Origin: Chitinophaga rhizophila
GTDB lineage: Bacteria; Bacteroidota; Bacteroidia; Chitinophagales; Chitinophagaceae
NCBI RefSeq assembly: GCF_019492185.1
Contig: NZ_JAICCF010000006.1
Span: 124,001 to 188,000 of the forward strand
Reading direction: 5' to 3'
DNA length: 64,000 nucleotides
The notes beneath the pieces are model-generated. The model saw only the letters and a program-made list of their open reading frames with translations. It did not search any database and was not told the DNA's origin. The translations under genes and the position numbers were made by a program. The stretch's first letter is position 1. Each line of letters opens with the position of its first letter. Of this stretch, positions 26,656 to 36,049 are shown piece by piece.

Positions 26656-28143
26656 TCAACGAAGTTTTAACCTTGTCTCAATCATCCCGTTAAAAGAAGG
26701 CGGACCCATGTGTTGTACTGGCCTGATCTCTCCTGAACGGCCGGAAGGATGCCCCTGTATATAATTCAATGCCGCTGCCAGCGAGGTTTCTGATGGATCT
26801 CCAAAGTCGTGTGTCACATCGTCGCTTGCAGGAATATCTACTTCCAGTCCATGGAAAAAATCTCCAAAACCATCAGCATTCTTCATAGAGAAGTTGGACA
26901 AGTACACCGTATACTTATCAATACGCAGCCCGAAGAAACCTACCGGTTTTCCATAAGTAGTCTGCCCAACCAGTTTTACAGGCAAATGTGGTTTCAGGCT
27001 GTTAATCACCAGTTCACTGGCTGACGCAGTACTATTACTTACAAGGAATACCACCTGCTTCACCGTATTCAATGTACCTACATCTTCAAACTTAAACGTA
27101 TTACCTGCCACTGAATAGTCAAGATCTGCATAGGTGGCCCAATGACCGTTCCACATGACAAGTTCCCCCGCACTGTTCCGGTATAACTGCTGCTTCAGAA
27201 TAGGCGCTTTCCCGTTTTGCAGCAGGTCATTAAAGTACTCTACATACATCACTTTTCCATTGAGAGAGGCCGGAGCAATATGATTAGCCAGGTACTCAGC
27301 AGTCTGTGTATACCCCCCTCCATTATAGCGCAGGTCTACTACCATGGCAGTAACACCTGCGGCGGTAAACTGACTGAATGCCTGATCCAGGGCAGCCTTT
27401 GTTACGTTGAAATTCGAGAAACGGCTGTAAGCTATATAGCCCACCTTCTGTGCCCCGGCATTCAGAATAGCCGATTTCAGCACAGCTGATGTAGTATAAT
27501 TCTTTTTAGTAAGGGTTACGGTACTTGTACTACCATTGGCCTTTTCAACGGTCAGGGATGCAGTAGACTGGGCCAGGGCTGACTCAATGAACGCACCCGA
27601 GTTAGGCGTAACACGTGTACCATTGATGGCCAGTACTTTCATACCCCGTGTCAGACCAGCATTTGCAGCTGCCGACGACGGATGAACGATGCGTACCCGT
27701 ACATCTGTATTGCCATTAGCAGATAATCCGATGCCCAGATCATCCCCTTTATCATTCAGATCCACAGTTCCCTGCCTGCCGCCATCCAGGCTTTCTTCCG
27801 TCACAAATGAATACTTCGGATGCCCCGGAATACCGGAATATTCATAAGCCTCCCCGGTTATCGGATTGGTTTTCAGCTGTGTCAGGGTATATAACTCCCG
27901 CTGGTAATTCTGCAATACATTCCCACCGGTAGCATACTGTCTTGGGTTAAACACATCATATGCCGGCAGCGCATCATACCATAGGTAGACCTGCTGGGCA
28001 TACAGATATATAGAGTCCAGCGTCAGCTGCTCACGCGTACCCTCTGCAGGTGTAGGTGGCGGATCGGTCTGGGCGTCCTTTTTACAGGCAAACCATAACA
28101 TGGACATCGATAACGACAGTATCAGGGAAGTGCTCTTTTTCAC
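26656..28143 (-). CDS. S41 family peptidase with PDZ domain, lipoprotein
   Basis: 495 residues. The N-terminus has a lipoprotein signal with lipobox WFAC followed by a Pro-rich linker. A PDZ domain covers about 130-215 (DDLGIGLSANGNTDVRVRI...RGMKVLAINGTRV, given in parts). The C-terminal-processing-protease core follows with VVDLRYNGGGY and the nucleophile region NSTASASELVINSL (about residue 371). Likely anchored in the outer or inner membrane facing the periplasm. The target is unknown. It is monocistronic, with a 345-base gap separating it from the divergent glutamine synthetase. Confidence 0.9.
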   Translation of the reverse strand: MKKSTSLILSLSMSMLWFACKKDAQTDPPPTPAEGTREQLTLDSIYLYAQQVYLWYDALPAYDVFNPRQYATGGNVLQNYQRELYTLTQLKTNPITGEAYEYSGIPGHPKYSFVTEESLDGGRQGTVDLNDKGDDLGIGLSANGNTDVRVRIVHPSSAAANAGLTRGMKVLAINGTRVTPNSGAFIESALAQSTASLTVEKANGSTSTVTLTKKNYTTSAVLKSAILNAGAQKVGYIAYSRFSNFNVTKAALDQAFSQFTAAGVTAMVVDLRYNGGGYTQTAEYLANHIAPASLNGKVMYVEYFNDLLQNGKAPILKQQLYRNSAGELVMWNGHWATYADLDYSVAGNTFKFEDVGTLNTVKQVVFLVSNSTASASELVINSLKPHLPVKLVGQTTYGKPVGFFGLRIDKYTVYLSNFSMKNADGFGDFFHGLEVDIPASDDVTHDFGDPSETSLAAALNYIQGHPSGRSGEIRPVQHMGPPSFNGMIETRLKLR

Positions 28144-28488
28144 CGGAGTGGTTTTAAGTTGACCTGTAGGATAGTACAGGTTATTGAAATTACGAAAAAA
28201 ATACAGAGGTACAATAACCCAGTTTAAAAGATATTATAATTAAAACTATGTAAACTAATATTACCTACTATATCAGTTTTTTACACAAATTTGCACCAAA
28301 ATCACCAACTCCTGCAATCAAACACCGTAAAAAGGAAGGTGATTATAGCTAAAAACAACATTTATAACTTTCTTTGCATCGCAGATCGACCACACTAAAT
28401 AAAGGGAAGTATTTAGGGGATAACAGCACCACAATGCCAAAATTGATCGCTTGCCAAAGTGAACAAACATTTAAATATCAATTAGTCA
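28144..28488. other. Divergent intergenic region between S41 peptidase and glutamine synthetase
   Basis: 345 AT-rich bases with no open frame of interest. TTTCTTTG at 28369-28376 is a one-mismatch -7 box on the plus strand, about 110 bases before the glutamine synthetase start, and is the best promoter candidate. No recognisable riboswitch. Confidence 0.35.
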
Positions 28489-29496
28489 ATGGTAAAATTA
28501 GAGTACATCTGGCTGGATGGTAACTATCCAACTCAGAGCCTGAGAAGTAAAACTAAAGTAGAGAAAGAATTTAACGGTACACTGGAAGAACTTTCCATGT
28601 GGAGCTTTGACGGTTCCTCTACTAAACAAGCACCAGGCGGTTCTTCCGACTGTCTGCTGAAACCGGTTTTCTTCGTAAAAGATCCTCAGAGAAAGAACGC
28701 TTACCTGGTAATGTGTGAGGTACTGAAGGCAGATGGTACGCCACATCCTACCAACGGCCGCGCTACCATTGAAGATGATGATAACGATTTCTGGTTTGGC
28801 TTCGAGCAGGAATATTTCCTCTGGAACCCAAGCAGCAATAAACCTTTAGGTTTCCCTGATAATGGTTTTCCTCATCCGCAGGGCCAATACTACTGCTCTG
28901 TAGGTACTAACAATGCCTTCGGCCGCGACATCGTGGAAGAACACCTGGATGTTTGTATCGAAGCAGGTCTGAACGTAGAAGGTATTAACGCCGAAGTAGC
29001 TGCTGGTCAGTGGGAGTTCCAGATCTTCTCCAAAGGCGCTAAAGATGCAGGTGATCAGATATGGATCGCCCGTTACCTGCTGGAAAGAATCGGTGAGAAA
29101 TACGGTGTTTCCATTAACTGGCACTGTAAACCATTAGGTACCCTGGACTGGAACGGTTCCGGTATGCACGCTAACTTCTCTAACACCCTGCTGAGAACTG
29201 CCGGCGACAAAACGGTATACGACAAAGTTTGTGAAGCTTTCAGACCTGTTGTAAAAGAACATATCGACGTATATGGAGCAGACAACCACCTGCGTCTGAC
29301 CGGCCTGCACGAAACTGCATCTATCCACGATTTCAGCTATGGTGTATCCGACCGTGGCGCTTCTATCCGTATACCTGTTGCCACTGTAGAAAGAGGCTGG
29401 AAAGGTTACCTGGAAGACAGACGTCCTAACTCTGCTGCAGATCCATACAAAGTAGCAGCAAGGATTATCAAAACTGTAAAATCAGTAGGACTCTAA
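28489..29496 (+). CDS. glnII: Glutamine synthetase, eukaryote-like type II
   Basis: 335 residues, close to the size of GSII and far shorter than bacterial GSI (~470) or GSIII (~700). The beta-grasp N-terminal domain has LEYIWLDG and MWSFDGSSTKQAPGGSSD. The catalytic domain has FWFGFEQEYFLW (metal-binding Glu), VEGINAEVAAGQWEFQ, and SGMHANFSNTLLR and GVSDRGASIRIP nucleotide/glutamate segments. It makes glutamine from glutamate, ammonia and ATP in the cytosol. Single gene with its own terminator at 29529-29567. Several Bacteroidota carry this type. Confidence 0.95.
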   Translation: MVKLEYIWLDGNYPTQSLRSKTKVEKEFNGTLEELSMWSFDGSSTKQAPGGSSDCLLKPVFFVKDPQRKNAYLVMCEVLKADGTPHPTNGRATIEDDDNDFWFGFEQEYFLWNPSSNKPLGFPDNGFPHPQGQYYCSVGTNNAFGRDIVEEHLDVCIEAGLNVEGINAEVAAGQWEFQIFSKGAKDAGDQIWIARYLLERIGEKYGVSINWHCKPLGTLDWNGSGMHANFSNTLLRTAGDKTVYDKVCEAFRPVVKEHIDVYGADNHLRLTGLHETASIHDFSYGVSDRGASIRIPVATVERGWKGYLEDRRPNSAADPYKVAARIIKTVKSVGL

Positions 29497-29528
29497 GTAT
29501 ACTACCAATAAACTGTTCAGATAATATA

Positions 29529-29567
29529 AGAGGGCGTATCATTCTCATGATGCGCCCTCTTCTTTTT
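29529..29567 (+). terminator. Terminator of glutamine synthetase
   Basis: AGAGGGCG (29529-29536) pairs with CGCCCTCT (29553-29560), with an inner ATCA/TGAT pairing, followed by TCTTTTT. It starts 33 bases after the stop. Confidence 0.85.
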
Positions 29568-29590
29568 GTAAAGGCGGCTAACCTGCCTAT

Positions 29591-29634
29591 TCGCTTGGAG
29601 CTCGCTTGGAGGTCGCTACAAGGTCGCTTGGAGC
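29591..29634 (+). repeat. Four tandem 11-bp units, consensus TCGCTTGGAGS
   Basis: Units at 29591, 29602, 29613 and 29624: TCGCTTGGAGC, TCGCTTGGAGG, TCGCTACAAGG, TCGCTTGGAGC. The same motif recurs at 59808-59884. Not in a gene. Confidence 0.85.
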
Positions 29635-29960
29635 TTCACAGTCCGTCCCGGTATAAGCGACTATTTTTCCTTATCCAGCGATGAGACACCTGCTAATTAT
29701 GACGGATGACACATTGATAACCTGTGTATAACCTATGCATGCTCTTGCTGCTATAAAACGCATTATTCAAGGCTGGCTTATGTATTAATAGCCAAGTGTA
29801 TAAATGATATGCTCTCGGACAGGGTTGATATTAAATCAAAGCGCATAGATGTTATTACATTTTAAAGATAACAAAGGGCACTTCTAAAAGAAGCACCCCT
29901 CACTTGCAGAAAACAATATTTTCCACTATAATAATTACCAAAGGTTACCAGCTGATAATC

Positions 29961-30989
29961 TTAGTTGGCTGATTTAACAAGTTTATACTCGATCACCGGA
30001 TAACCTCTTGTACCGCCATCGCCGATACCCATGCTCACAAACTTCAGTTTGTAGTAGTTACCATTGGCATCTTTTACTACATAGAAGAAGTTTTTGTAGA
30101 TACCTGCACCGGTAGTTGCTCTCCAGCTGCTGCCGATGGCATCACGCTTGTCAGAGAAAGTCTGTGCTGCAATGTTCGCCTCGGTGAAGTTATTATAACT
30201 AACAACAGTGCTGTCTACTTTAGCAGCAGTCACCCCAGCATATTGGTTAGTGATTACCAGGTCAGAGAAGAAGTATGGGATAGGACCTGCGGTGTAAGCG
30301 CCGTAAGACCATGCAATATCCCAATCAGCCTTCCGGGGCTCTACATTCACAGTAGCACCGTTATCGAGAGAGAAGAATGTAAAGTTGAAGTTATTGTCTT
30401 TGTTGATAGTAGCTGTTTTGATAGTAGTCTCTTTCAGCTTAGCATACTGTAAAGCATAACCGTTGCCGCTGCGGGTGATACGGATTTTGTACCAGGTAGC
30501 AGGATCTGTTGCACTTGCATTTTCAGGTTTAACCAGGTACACTTTATTGTTTGCCTCTGTGGCAGATATTTCAGCGATCGCTGTTTTAGTCAGATCGCCA
30601 TACACGTCATCAATCATGCTGAAGTTGCCGGAACCAAGTCCGATAGCCAGATTCACACCAGCAGTATCTTCAATATTTACAGCGCTGATATCTGTTTTGT
30701 TGATTGCTACCGCACTGATAGCGGTGAAGCTATTCAGGGTAACACGATATTCTGCACCACCGTAGAAGCCAAGGTTCCAGCTACCACGGACTCTTGTAGC
30801 GGTTGAATCTGAGCTGAAGTCTACATATACCGTATTAGGGGAACCAGTGCCACCGCCGCCGTTCAGCGTAAGCTGAGAACCATCAGAAGGAGGTATAACT
30901 ACGGTAGTGTCCTCGTCTTTACTACATGAAGTGAATAAACCTGATCCGACAGCAAGTACGAGGAAAAGTCTGCTTAATTTCATAGCCAT
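29961..30989 (-). CDS. hmuY: HmuY-family haem-binding lipoprotein
   Basis: 342 residues. Lipoprotein signal with lipobox LFTSC followed by Asp/Ser-rich linker. The beta-rich body shows HmuY-type features: WNLGFYGGAEYRVTLNS near 70-90, a WYKIRI strand, a second W-D-I-A-W segment (ADWDIAWSYGAY) around residue 220 and a YYKLKFVSMG...YPVIEYKLV C-terminal sheet. HmuY collects haem at the cell surface and passes it to a TonB receptor. It is about 1.6 times the length of the Porphyromonas protein, and the two W-containing segments suggest two related halves. The receptor gene lies 31 bases upstream on the same strand. Confidence 0.85.
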   Translation of the reverse strand: MAMKLSRLFLVLAVGSGLFTSCSKDEDTTVVIPPSDGSQLTLNGGGGTGSPNTVYVDFSSDSTATRVRGSWNLGFYGGAEYRVTLNSFTAISAVAINKTDISAVNIEDTAGVNLAIGLGSGNFSMIDDVYGDLTKTAIAEISATEANNKVYLVKPENASATDPATWYKIRITRSGNGYALQYAKLKETTIKTATINKDNNFNFTFFSLDNGATVNVEPRKADWDIAWSYGAYTAGPIPYFFSDLVITNQYAGVTAAKVDSTVVSYNNFTEANIAAQTFSDKRDAIGSSWRATTGAGIYKNFFYVVKDANGNYYKLKFVSMGIGDGGTRGYPVIEYKLVKSAN

Positions 30990-31020
30990 TTTAGTTTGAT
31001 TGTATTTATTTGAGCAATAG

Positions 31021-33120
31021 TTATTTGTTTCTGTTCCAGTTAAAGCTTAACCCAAGGAAGTAGGATCTGCCATACCACATAGGTAACACGCCTCCGGTAG
31101 TGTGTGCTTGTCCGCTGGTGAGTGTTGAGTTATTAATATTCGTATTATCAAAGAGGTTTCTCACACCTGCATTTACGATGAGATACCTGGTAATATTTTT
31201 AGTAGCCGTGAGGTCCGCCTGATGGAATGCCTGTGTTCTGATCTCATGTACAAATGCCGGCGCAGCGGTAGTAGTGACTTCTTCGTATGCGGGTCTCTCT
31301 CCGTTGAACTTATAGGATAGATTCAGCGCAGCGCCTAACTTTCTGAAGCGGTAAGTAATATTTGCATTCACTTCAGGCGTCCAGGTAAACTGTGGCGTTG
31401 GATTTGTCTTATTGTAGGTTTCATCATCAGCAAACTGATTGTACCGGGCGATATAGGAAAAGCCGGCGTTTACTTCCAGATTTTTCCAGTTCAGTAATGT
31501 GCTGATGGTTCCGCCGGTAGTCTTAAACTTACTGATATTGACATACGTAGAGGTATCTGAACCGTTGATGGTGGCGAGATCGATCCTGTCATTGAAGTCA
31601 TTGTAGAAACCAGTAGCTGTTACACCCACTTTGACAGGGCCTTTCTGTATAGCCTGCCAGCTTACAGAGCCGGTGACGCTGTTGGAGTATTCTGCTTTCA
31701 GCTCGTTGTTACCTTTGATAGAATGACTGGCATCAAAGAAGTAAAAATATAGCTCTCTGAGTGCAGGCGCGCGGAAACCATGGGCATATGATAGTCGCAG
31801 ATCGAGGTCATTGCGAAGCGCAAACTTTGTATTGATGGATGGTATTACCGGAGGTGCATCATATACAGAGTTTTCGCTTAACCGCACACCTGGTCTGATA
31901 TTCAACCAATGCACCGGTTTAATCTCTGCAGAGAGAAATGCGGAGTAATCAGTGATATGCGGCGTACCCAGAATACGTTGTCCGGCAGAACCATCACGAC
32001 GGTATTCCACACCTGGCTGGAAAGACCATACTGGTGACAGATTATACTGAGCTGTTGCTCTGAAGAAGAGTGTATTGAACTTGGATACATCTTGCGCACC
32101 GGCATCCGGGGCAAGTACTTCCGAGTTATTAGTGAAGTCTTTGATAGTAGTACGCGTGACACGCTTATAATCCTGATAAGAGGCAGTTGCATTTACGCTT
32201 AGATCCTTATTCAGCTGCCACACTGCCTGCGCCTGATGTGTATAGCGGTCAGTGGTATACTGCTGATCAGTAGCCTTACCATTATCATAGTTGATGTCAC
32301 CACGGCTGAGAATATCTTCTTTGAGATAATCCAATCGATACCATACTTTCAGTTGTTTGTTACTGTATCCAAAGGAGCCATTGGCGACCAACTGATCTTT
32401 AGGTTTCCATGCTTTCCTGCGTCCGGTAAGGGAATCGCTCCATCCACCAAAATCATTTCTGGTGATACCAGCACCGGCGAAGAAGCCTTTATGTCCCCAT
32501 TGTATGCCGATATTCGCATTATGCGAGCCCTCTCCACTAAGGAAATTATACTCTTTACCAACAGTTTCTTCCTGTATGCGCGCAGTAACAGAAAGTTGAT
32601 CTTTACCCTGGTATTTCTTCGTGATGATGTTGATTACACCGGCCAATGCATCTGTACCATATACGACTGACATCGGACCTTCGACTATCTCTATTCTTTC
32701 GATAGTGTTAACATCTATCTGGGAAAGACTTTGCCGGGTGCTCCCTCTATCAACCAGTGGTACACCATCCAGTAATATCTTCACATTCGTACCTGACATA
32801 CCCATCACTTCCACATCCGTTTCACCAAGTGTAGCATCATTGGAGAAGCGTATCCCCAGCTGGTTATCGAGCACACCGAGTACATTAGTAGCGCCGCGCA
32901 ACTGAATATATTCGCTTGAAATAGTTCTGACCTGATATACAGATTGTTTCAGGGATTGCGGTGCATACTGACCGGTTATCACTACATCTCGCAGATGTAT
33001 TGAATCAGCTATAGCATTGACCGTCGCTGTCTTTTCCCCGGACTGCGCCCATGCACTATTACACAAGGCAATAGACAGTCCGAACACAATGAATTGTGAC
33101 CTCATAAAGTATAGTAGCAT
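31021..33120 (-). CDS. TonB-dependent outer-membrane receptor, HmuR-like
   Basis: 699 residues (Met6 at 33103-33105 is an alternative start). Signal peptide ends near SAWAQ. The plug domain spans about 55-165 (VYQVRTISSEYIQLRGATNVLGVL, MGMSGTNVKILLDGVP, IEIVEGPMSVVYGTDALAGVINIITK, given in parts), then a 22-strand beta barrel ending in an aromatic strand (FLGLSFNWNR). There is no STN signalling domain and no carboxypeptidase-like N-terminal domain. With the HmuY gene only 31 bases downstream it most likely imports haem. A 12-bp palindrome TATAGTACTATA lies at 33216-33227 in its upstream region. Confidence 0.9.
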   Translation of the reverse strand: MLLYFMRSQFIVFGLSIALCNSAWAQSGEKTATVNAIADSIHLRDVVITGQYAPQSLKQSVYQVRTISSEYIQLRGATNVLGVLDNQLGIRFSNDATLGETDVEVMGMSGTNVKILLDGVPLVDRGSTRQSLSQIDVNTIERIEIVEGPMSVVYGTDALAGVINIITKKYQGKDQLSVTARIQEETVGKEYNFLSGEGSHNANIGIQWGHKGFFAGAGITRNDFGGWSDSLTGRRKAWKPKDQLVANGSFGYSNKQLKVWYRLDYLKEDILSRGDINYDNGKATDQQYTTDRYTHQAQAVWQLNKDLSVNATASYQDYKRVTRTTIKDFTNNSEVLAPDAGAQDVSKFNTLFFRATAQYNLSPVWSFQPGVEYRRDGSAGQRILGTPHITDYSAFLSAEIKPVHWLNIRPGVRLSENSVYDAPPVIPSINTKFALRNDLDLRLSYAHGFRAPALRELYFYFFDASHSIKGNNELKAEYSNSVTGSVSWQAIQKGPVKVGVTATGFYNDFNDRIDLATINGSDTSTYVNISKFKTTGGTISTLLNWKNLEVNAGFSYIARYNQFADDETYNKTNPTPQFTWTPEVNANITYRFRKLGAALNLSYKFNGERPAYEEVTTTAAPAFVHEIRTQAFHQADLTATKNITRYLIVNAGVRNLFDNTNINNSTLTSGQAHTTGGVLPMWYGRSYFLGLSFNWNRNK

Positions 33121-33215
33121 TGACCCCTAAAAGTTATCAAATGAAAATTCCTGTCGTGATATTCACAATGAATACAACAACCCTGACAGGCATATACCGG
33201 TTAAAAAAATAATGC

Positions 33216-33227
33216 TATAGTACTATA
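33216..33227. promoter_or_regulatory. Palindrome TATAGTACTATA upstream of the haem receptor gene
   Basis: Perfect 12-base palindrome about 100 bases before the receptor start. It could bind a dimeric regulator, but AT-rich palindromes of this length also arise by chance. Confidence 0.25.
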
Positions 33228-33362
33228 CAAGCTGCGGCGGAGATTGCAGTAATCGTATAATACCGGATTTCTGGCGGAGTAAATAATGCATGCAAGGTAA
33301 GCATGCGGCGAACAAATGCGTTTATCTATTCAGGAAAAAGATTTACGCGAAAAGGAAAAATG

Positions 33363-33680
33363 CTATCGGATCAGATCGTAGACCTGTTGCAGCAGGATGG
33401 CCTCATTCATAGCTTCTTTCATATCAAGCCATTCCTGCAGGTTAAAAGTAAAGCTGATATCTCTGCATGGAGAATGTACAATGATTCTTTCTTCACCATC
33501 CGGAAAGGTAACGCTGCAATCATAGAAATCCTGTTGCTGCATTGTTTCATAAAACAACTGGAAGTCCTGCGGAGTGAAGTTCAGCAACAGATTATTATGC
33601 CATATATAGACTGTCTGGCAATTTGCGCAATGACTGATATGCGCGTTATTCTTGTTACACAATGGTCTGATCGAGCACAT
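33363..33680 (-). CDS. Small Cys-rich protein (DUF6686-like) in the haem locus
   Basis: 105 residues. The N-terminal part has a Cys/His cluster, HISHCANC around residues 14-21 plus Cys2 and Cys8, that could bind a metal or Fe-S cluster. The rest looks like a small alpha/beta domain (FTPQDFQLFYETM...FNLQEWLDMKEAMNEAILL, given in parts). Short CxxC proteins of this pattern sit beside haem-uptake genes in other Bacteroidota, as recalled from family knowledge. It lies between the TonB receptor (243 bases downstream) and hmuS on the same strand. The role is unknown. A longer open frame on the opposite strand (33303-33731) is a shadow. Confidence 0.7.
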   Translation of the reverse strand: MCSIRPLCNKNNAHISHCANCQTVYIWHNNLLLNFTPQDFQLFYETMQQQDFYDCSVTFPDGEERIIVHSPCRDISFTFNLQEWLDMKEAMNEAILLQQVYDLIR

Positions 33681-34149
33681 AAAGATTGTTTAAAGGGTGG
33701 GTGTTGCCATCTGTATCGCCAGGCAGTGTAAACACTGCCGGCAATGGCAGACATACATCACGGATAAAGGGTTTTCGAGGATGGTATAAATATCTTTTGG
33801 AGCTGACAAACAACAAATGAGTTCAGCATAAAATTTAAATATCAAATACTCTTTTGCACAGATCAAAAGTAGCATGTTGTGCACAGTGTACATGCTCGAA
33901 AGAGGAAAACGATTTACAAAAAAGGGAAAAACAATCCGGCTTGTCATAGTAGTAATGATGCAGATATTAATAGGAAGCAGCCGGCATTAGCGGTGACGAA
34001 AACTGATGAGTAGGGAACAGGAAAAGAGGCGCTCAGAACTGAAGCGCCTCTCATATGAAGGAAACAATAAATGATCTTTGTGATAGTTTATCAGGCCATC
34101 AGCAGCATACCTTGCAATAGGTGAATGGCTGATTGCTTGCTGGTAACTG
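33681..34149. other. Intergenic region between DUF6686-like gene and hmuS
   Basis: 469 bases. It holds the hmuS terminator (34021-34051) and a perfect hairpin, GGCAGTGT/ACACTGCC with an AA loop, at 33722-33739. A minus-strand 85-codon frame (33690-33947) ends in a run of Cys and His (VCHCRQCLHC) but lacks other protein features and is not called. Confidence 0.5.
34021..34051 (-). terminator. Terminator of the hmuTUVS operon
   Basis: AGAGGCGCT (34025-34033) pairs perfectly with AGCGCCTCT (34043-34051). On the minus strand the stem is followed by TTTTCC. It lies about 100 bases after the hmuS stop. Confidence 0.75.
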
Positions 34150-35196
34150 CTAATTATTTGTTCTGATTTTCCGGGCCAGTTCTTTCCATTCACTTAACTC
34201 CGGACTGCCAGGTTTACGTTTGCCAAAGAACTGAGCGATCATTTCACCAGCGGCGTCGAATACTTCGAGTGAAGTAACGATACCATCAGCAGAGGGTTTT
34301 TCCACGATCCAGCTTTGGGCAATGGCATCTGTTCTTAGATGTAGGTTGAAGTCTTCATCCATGACATTGATCCAATTTGGTATTTCAAGGATCTTCTCCA
34401 CAGGGCCGGTGTGGATTTCGATGTTACCGGGGTTGCCGACGAACACCATTATTTCCAGGCCGGTAGCAGCAGCACCGTTGAGTAAAGTCTTAACACAATC
34501 TGCGCCGACCGGGTAAGTGAATTTACCAGCTGCGAGCTTGAGTGCGCCTGTCCTTGACAGCTTGTGTTTCATCAGCAGCGGGAAGAAGTCGTGTGTATCC
34601 TGCAGGGCAGCCCAACCTTCGAGGAAGGCAGTGGTATCTGCCTGCGCATCATTATATACAGTTGCAGCGGGCGCAGGAGCTGCTGTGATGGCAGCTGGCT
34701 GTTCTATGGCAGAGAAATCAGTGATTACTTTCTCCCATGCAGCAGCGTGCGTTTGTTCTAATGCAAATATTTTCATGATGGCGTGGCCTTGGGCATCAAA
34801 GATCTGGATAGATTTCTTGAAGCCGATAGTATCGTCGTTATCTAAGGCGAAGGCATACTTCCAGCGGGAGAAGAACATACGCAGGTCAATATCTTTTCCT
34901 AATACAGTACCGACGTGTTTGTTTTCTGTATTGATGATTTCAAAGATGCCTTTTCGTTCTATCACACAATGCTCATTGCGGGTCAGCACCATTACTTTAC
35001 CTAGTGCGGGCATTGCCTGTATAAGCGCTGGGAAGTCGTTGGTAAGGTGTTTAACAGTATTTCCGGTGCAGGCAGCAACCAGTTCACCTTCACTTACCTG
35101 CAGCTGTGCAGCTGCATCACGGATTCTTGTTTTAGGTTGCTGAGTACGGAAGTTCAGCCATTGTTCTTTCAATGCAGGAGTCGCAGTTGCATTCAT
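34150..35196 (-). CDS. hmuS: Haemin-degrading/haem-handling factor HmuS (HemS/ChuS family)
   Basis: 348 residues, the family's normal length, made of two repeated HemS/ChuX domains (about 10-165 and 195-345). Landmarks are LKEQWLNFRTQQPKTRIRDAAAQL, VMVLTRNEHCVIERKG and the second-half counterpart VFVGNPGNIEIHTGPVEKI, given in parts. An Ala/Pro-rich linker joins the halves. The protein receives haem in the cytosol after import and either stores or degrades it. It is the last gene of the hmuTUVS operon, 4 bases after hmuV. Confidence 0.95.
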   Translation of the reverse strand: MNATATPALKEQWLNFRTQQPKTRIRDAAAQLQVSEGELVAACTGNTVKHLTNDFPALIQAMPALGKVMVLTRNEHCVIERKGIFEIINTENKHVGTVLGKDIDLRMFFSRWKYAFALDNDDTIGFKKSIQIFDAQGHAIMKIFALEQTHAAAWEKVITDFSAIEQPAAITAAPAPAATVYNDAQADTTAFLEGWAALQDTHDFFPLLMKHKLSRTGALKLAAGKFTYPVGADCVKTLLNGAAATGLEIMVFVGNPGNIEIHTGPVEKILEIPNWINVMDEDFNLHLRTDAIAQSWIVEKPSADGIVTSLEVFDAAGEMIAQFFGKRKPGSPELSEWKELARKIRTNN

Positions 35197-35200
35197 TGGA

Positions 35201-36049
35201 TTACAATACGTTTATTGCCTCTTCGGCAGGTGATTTAAATAGGCCGTCGGCAGCGGCGGTTACCACCAGCGGATAATGACAGTGCGGGTGTTCGAGTACG
35301 GCAACATCCACACCGAAACAGTTTTTAATGTGAGCGGGCGTCAGTATTTCTTCTACGGAGCCTTGTGCATATATCGTACCGTCTTTTAGCAGTAACAGCC
35401 TGCTGGCGAAGGCTGCCGCCAGTTGAAAATCATGTAGTACAGCTACTACCAGCACCCCGCTGGCGGCAAGCGTAGTAGCCAGTTGCAGGGATAATTGCTG
35501 ATGAAGTATATCCATACCGGTTACAGGTTCGTCTAATAGCAGCATTTTCTTTCCGGCGTAATCAGTAGTATGCAGATCGGGCGCTTCGAGTAATTGAGCC
35601 AGCACTCTGGCCATCTGCACACGTTGTTTTTGTCCGCCGGATAGTGTCGGATATGTTCTATCCCGCAGGTTCCACACCTGCATGGTTTTTAAGGCATAGG
35701 TGACGATTTCTTTATCCAGAGAAGAGAGGTGTGTGCTGTATACGAAACGGCCCATATTCGCCACCTCTGCCACCGTAAAGGCCTGATTCAGGGTCAGCTG
35801 TTGAGACAATACAGCTCTTGTGCTGGCTTGCGCAGCTACGGGCATAGACTTCAGTTCATTGCCTGCCAGCAGCACATGTCCCTGGTAGTGCATATGCTCT
35901 CCTGCTATGACCTTGAGCAGGGTAGACTTACCAGCGCCATTGGCACCCATGATTACGCATAGTTCTCCGGCAGCAGCATCCATACTTATATTTCGCAGGA
36001 TCTGTGCTTTTCCCAGGGAAAGTGATATATCATTTACATGCAGCATCAT
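35201..36049 (-). CDS. hmuV: Haem ABC transporter ATP-binding protein HmuV
   Basis: 282 residues. Walker A GANGAGKSTLLK (about 36-47), Q-loop LSQQLTL, signature LSGGQKQRVQMARVLAQL, Walker B MLLLDEPVTGMD and switch His in VLHDFQLA are all present. It powers the FecCD-type permease HmuU. Its start overlaps the end of hmuU by 4 bases, a typical translational coupling, and it is followed by hmuS after 4 bases. Confidence 0.95.
   Translation of the reverse strand: MMLHVNDISLSLGKAQILRNISMDAAAGELCVIMGANGAGKSTLLKVIAGEHMHYQGHVLLAGNELKSMPVAAQASTRAVLSQQLTLNQAFTVAEVANMGRFVYSTHLSSLDKEIVTYALKTMQVWNLRDRTYPTLSGGQKQRVQMARVLAQLLEAPDLHTTDYAGKKMLLLDEPVTGMDILHQQLSLQLATTLAASGVLVVAVLHDFQLAAAFASRLLLLKDGTIYAQGSVEEILTPAHIKNCFGVDVAVLEHPHCHYPLVVTAAADGLFKSPAEEAINVL

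Larger units (their letters stand above)
29497..29960. other. Intergenic region after glutamine synthetase
   Basis: 464 bases between converging genes. It contains the glutamine synthetase terminator (29529-29567) and a block of 11-bp tandem repeats (29591-29634), both listed separately. The remainder is AT-rich and shows nothing else. Confidence 0.6.

Noticed and set aside
33690..33947. 85-codon minus-strand frame ending in VCHCRQCLHC
   Set aside because: The Cys run is suggestive, but the rest has no protein-like pattern, and the DNA contains a perfect hairpin (33722-33739) in the same place.
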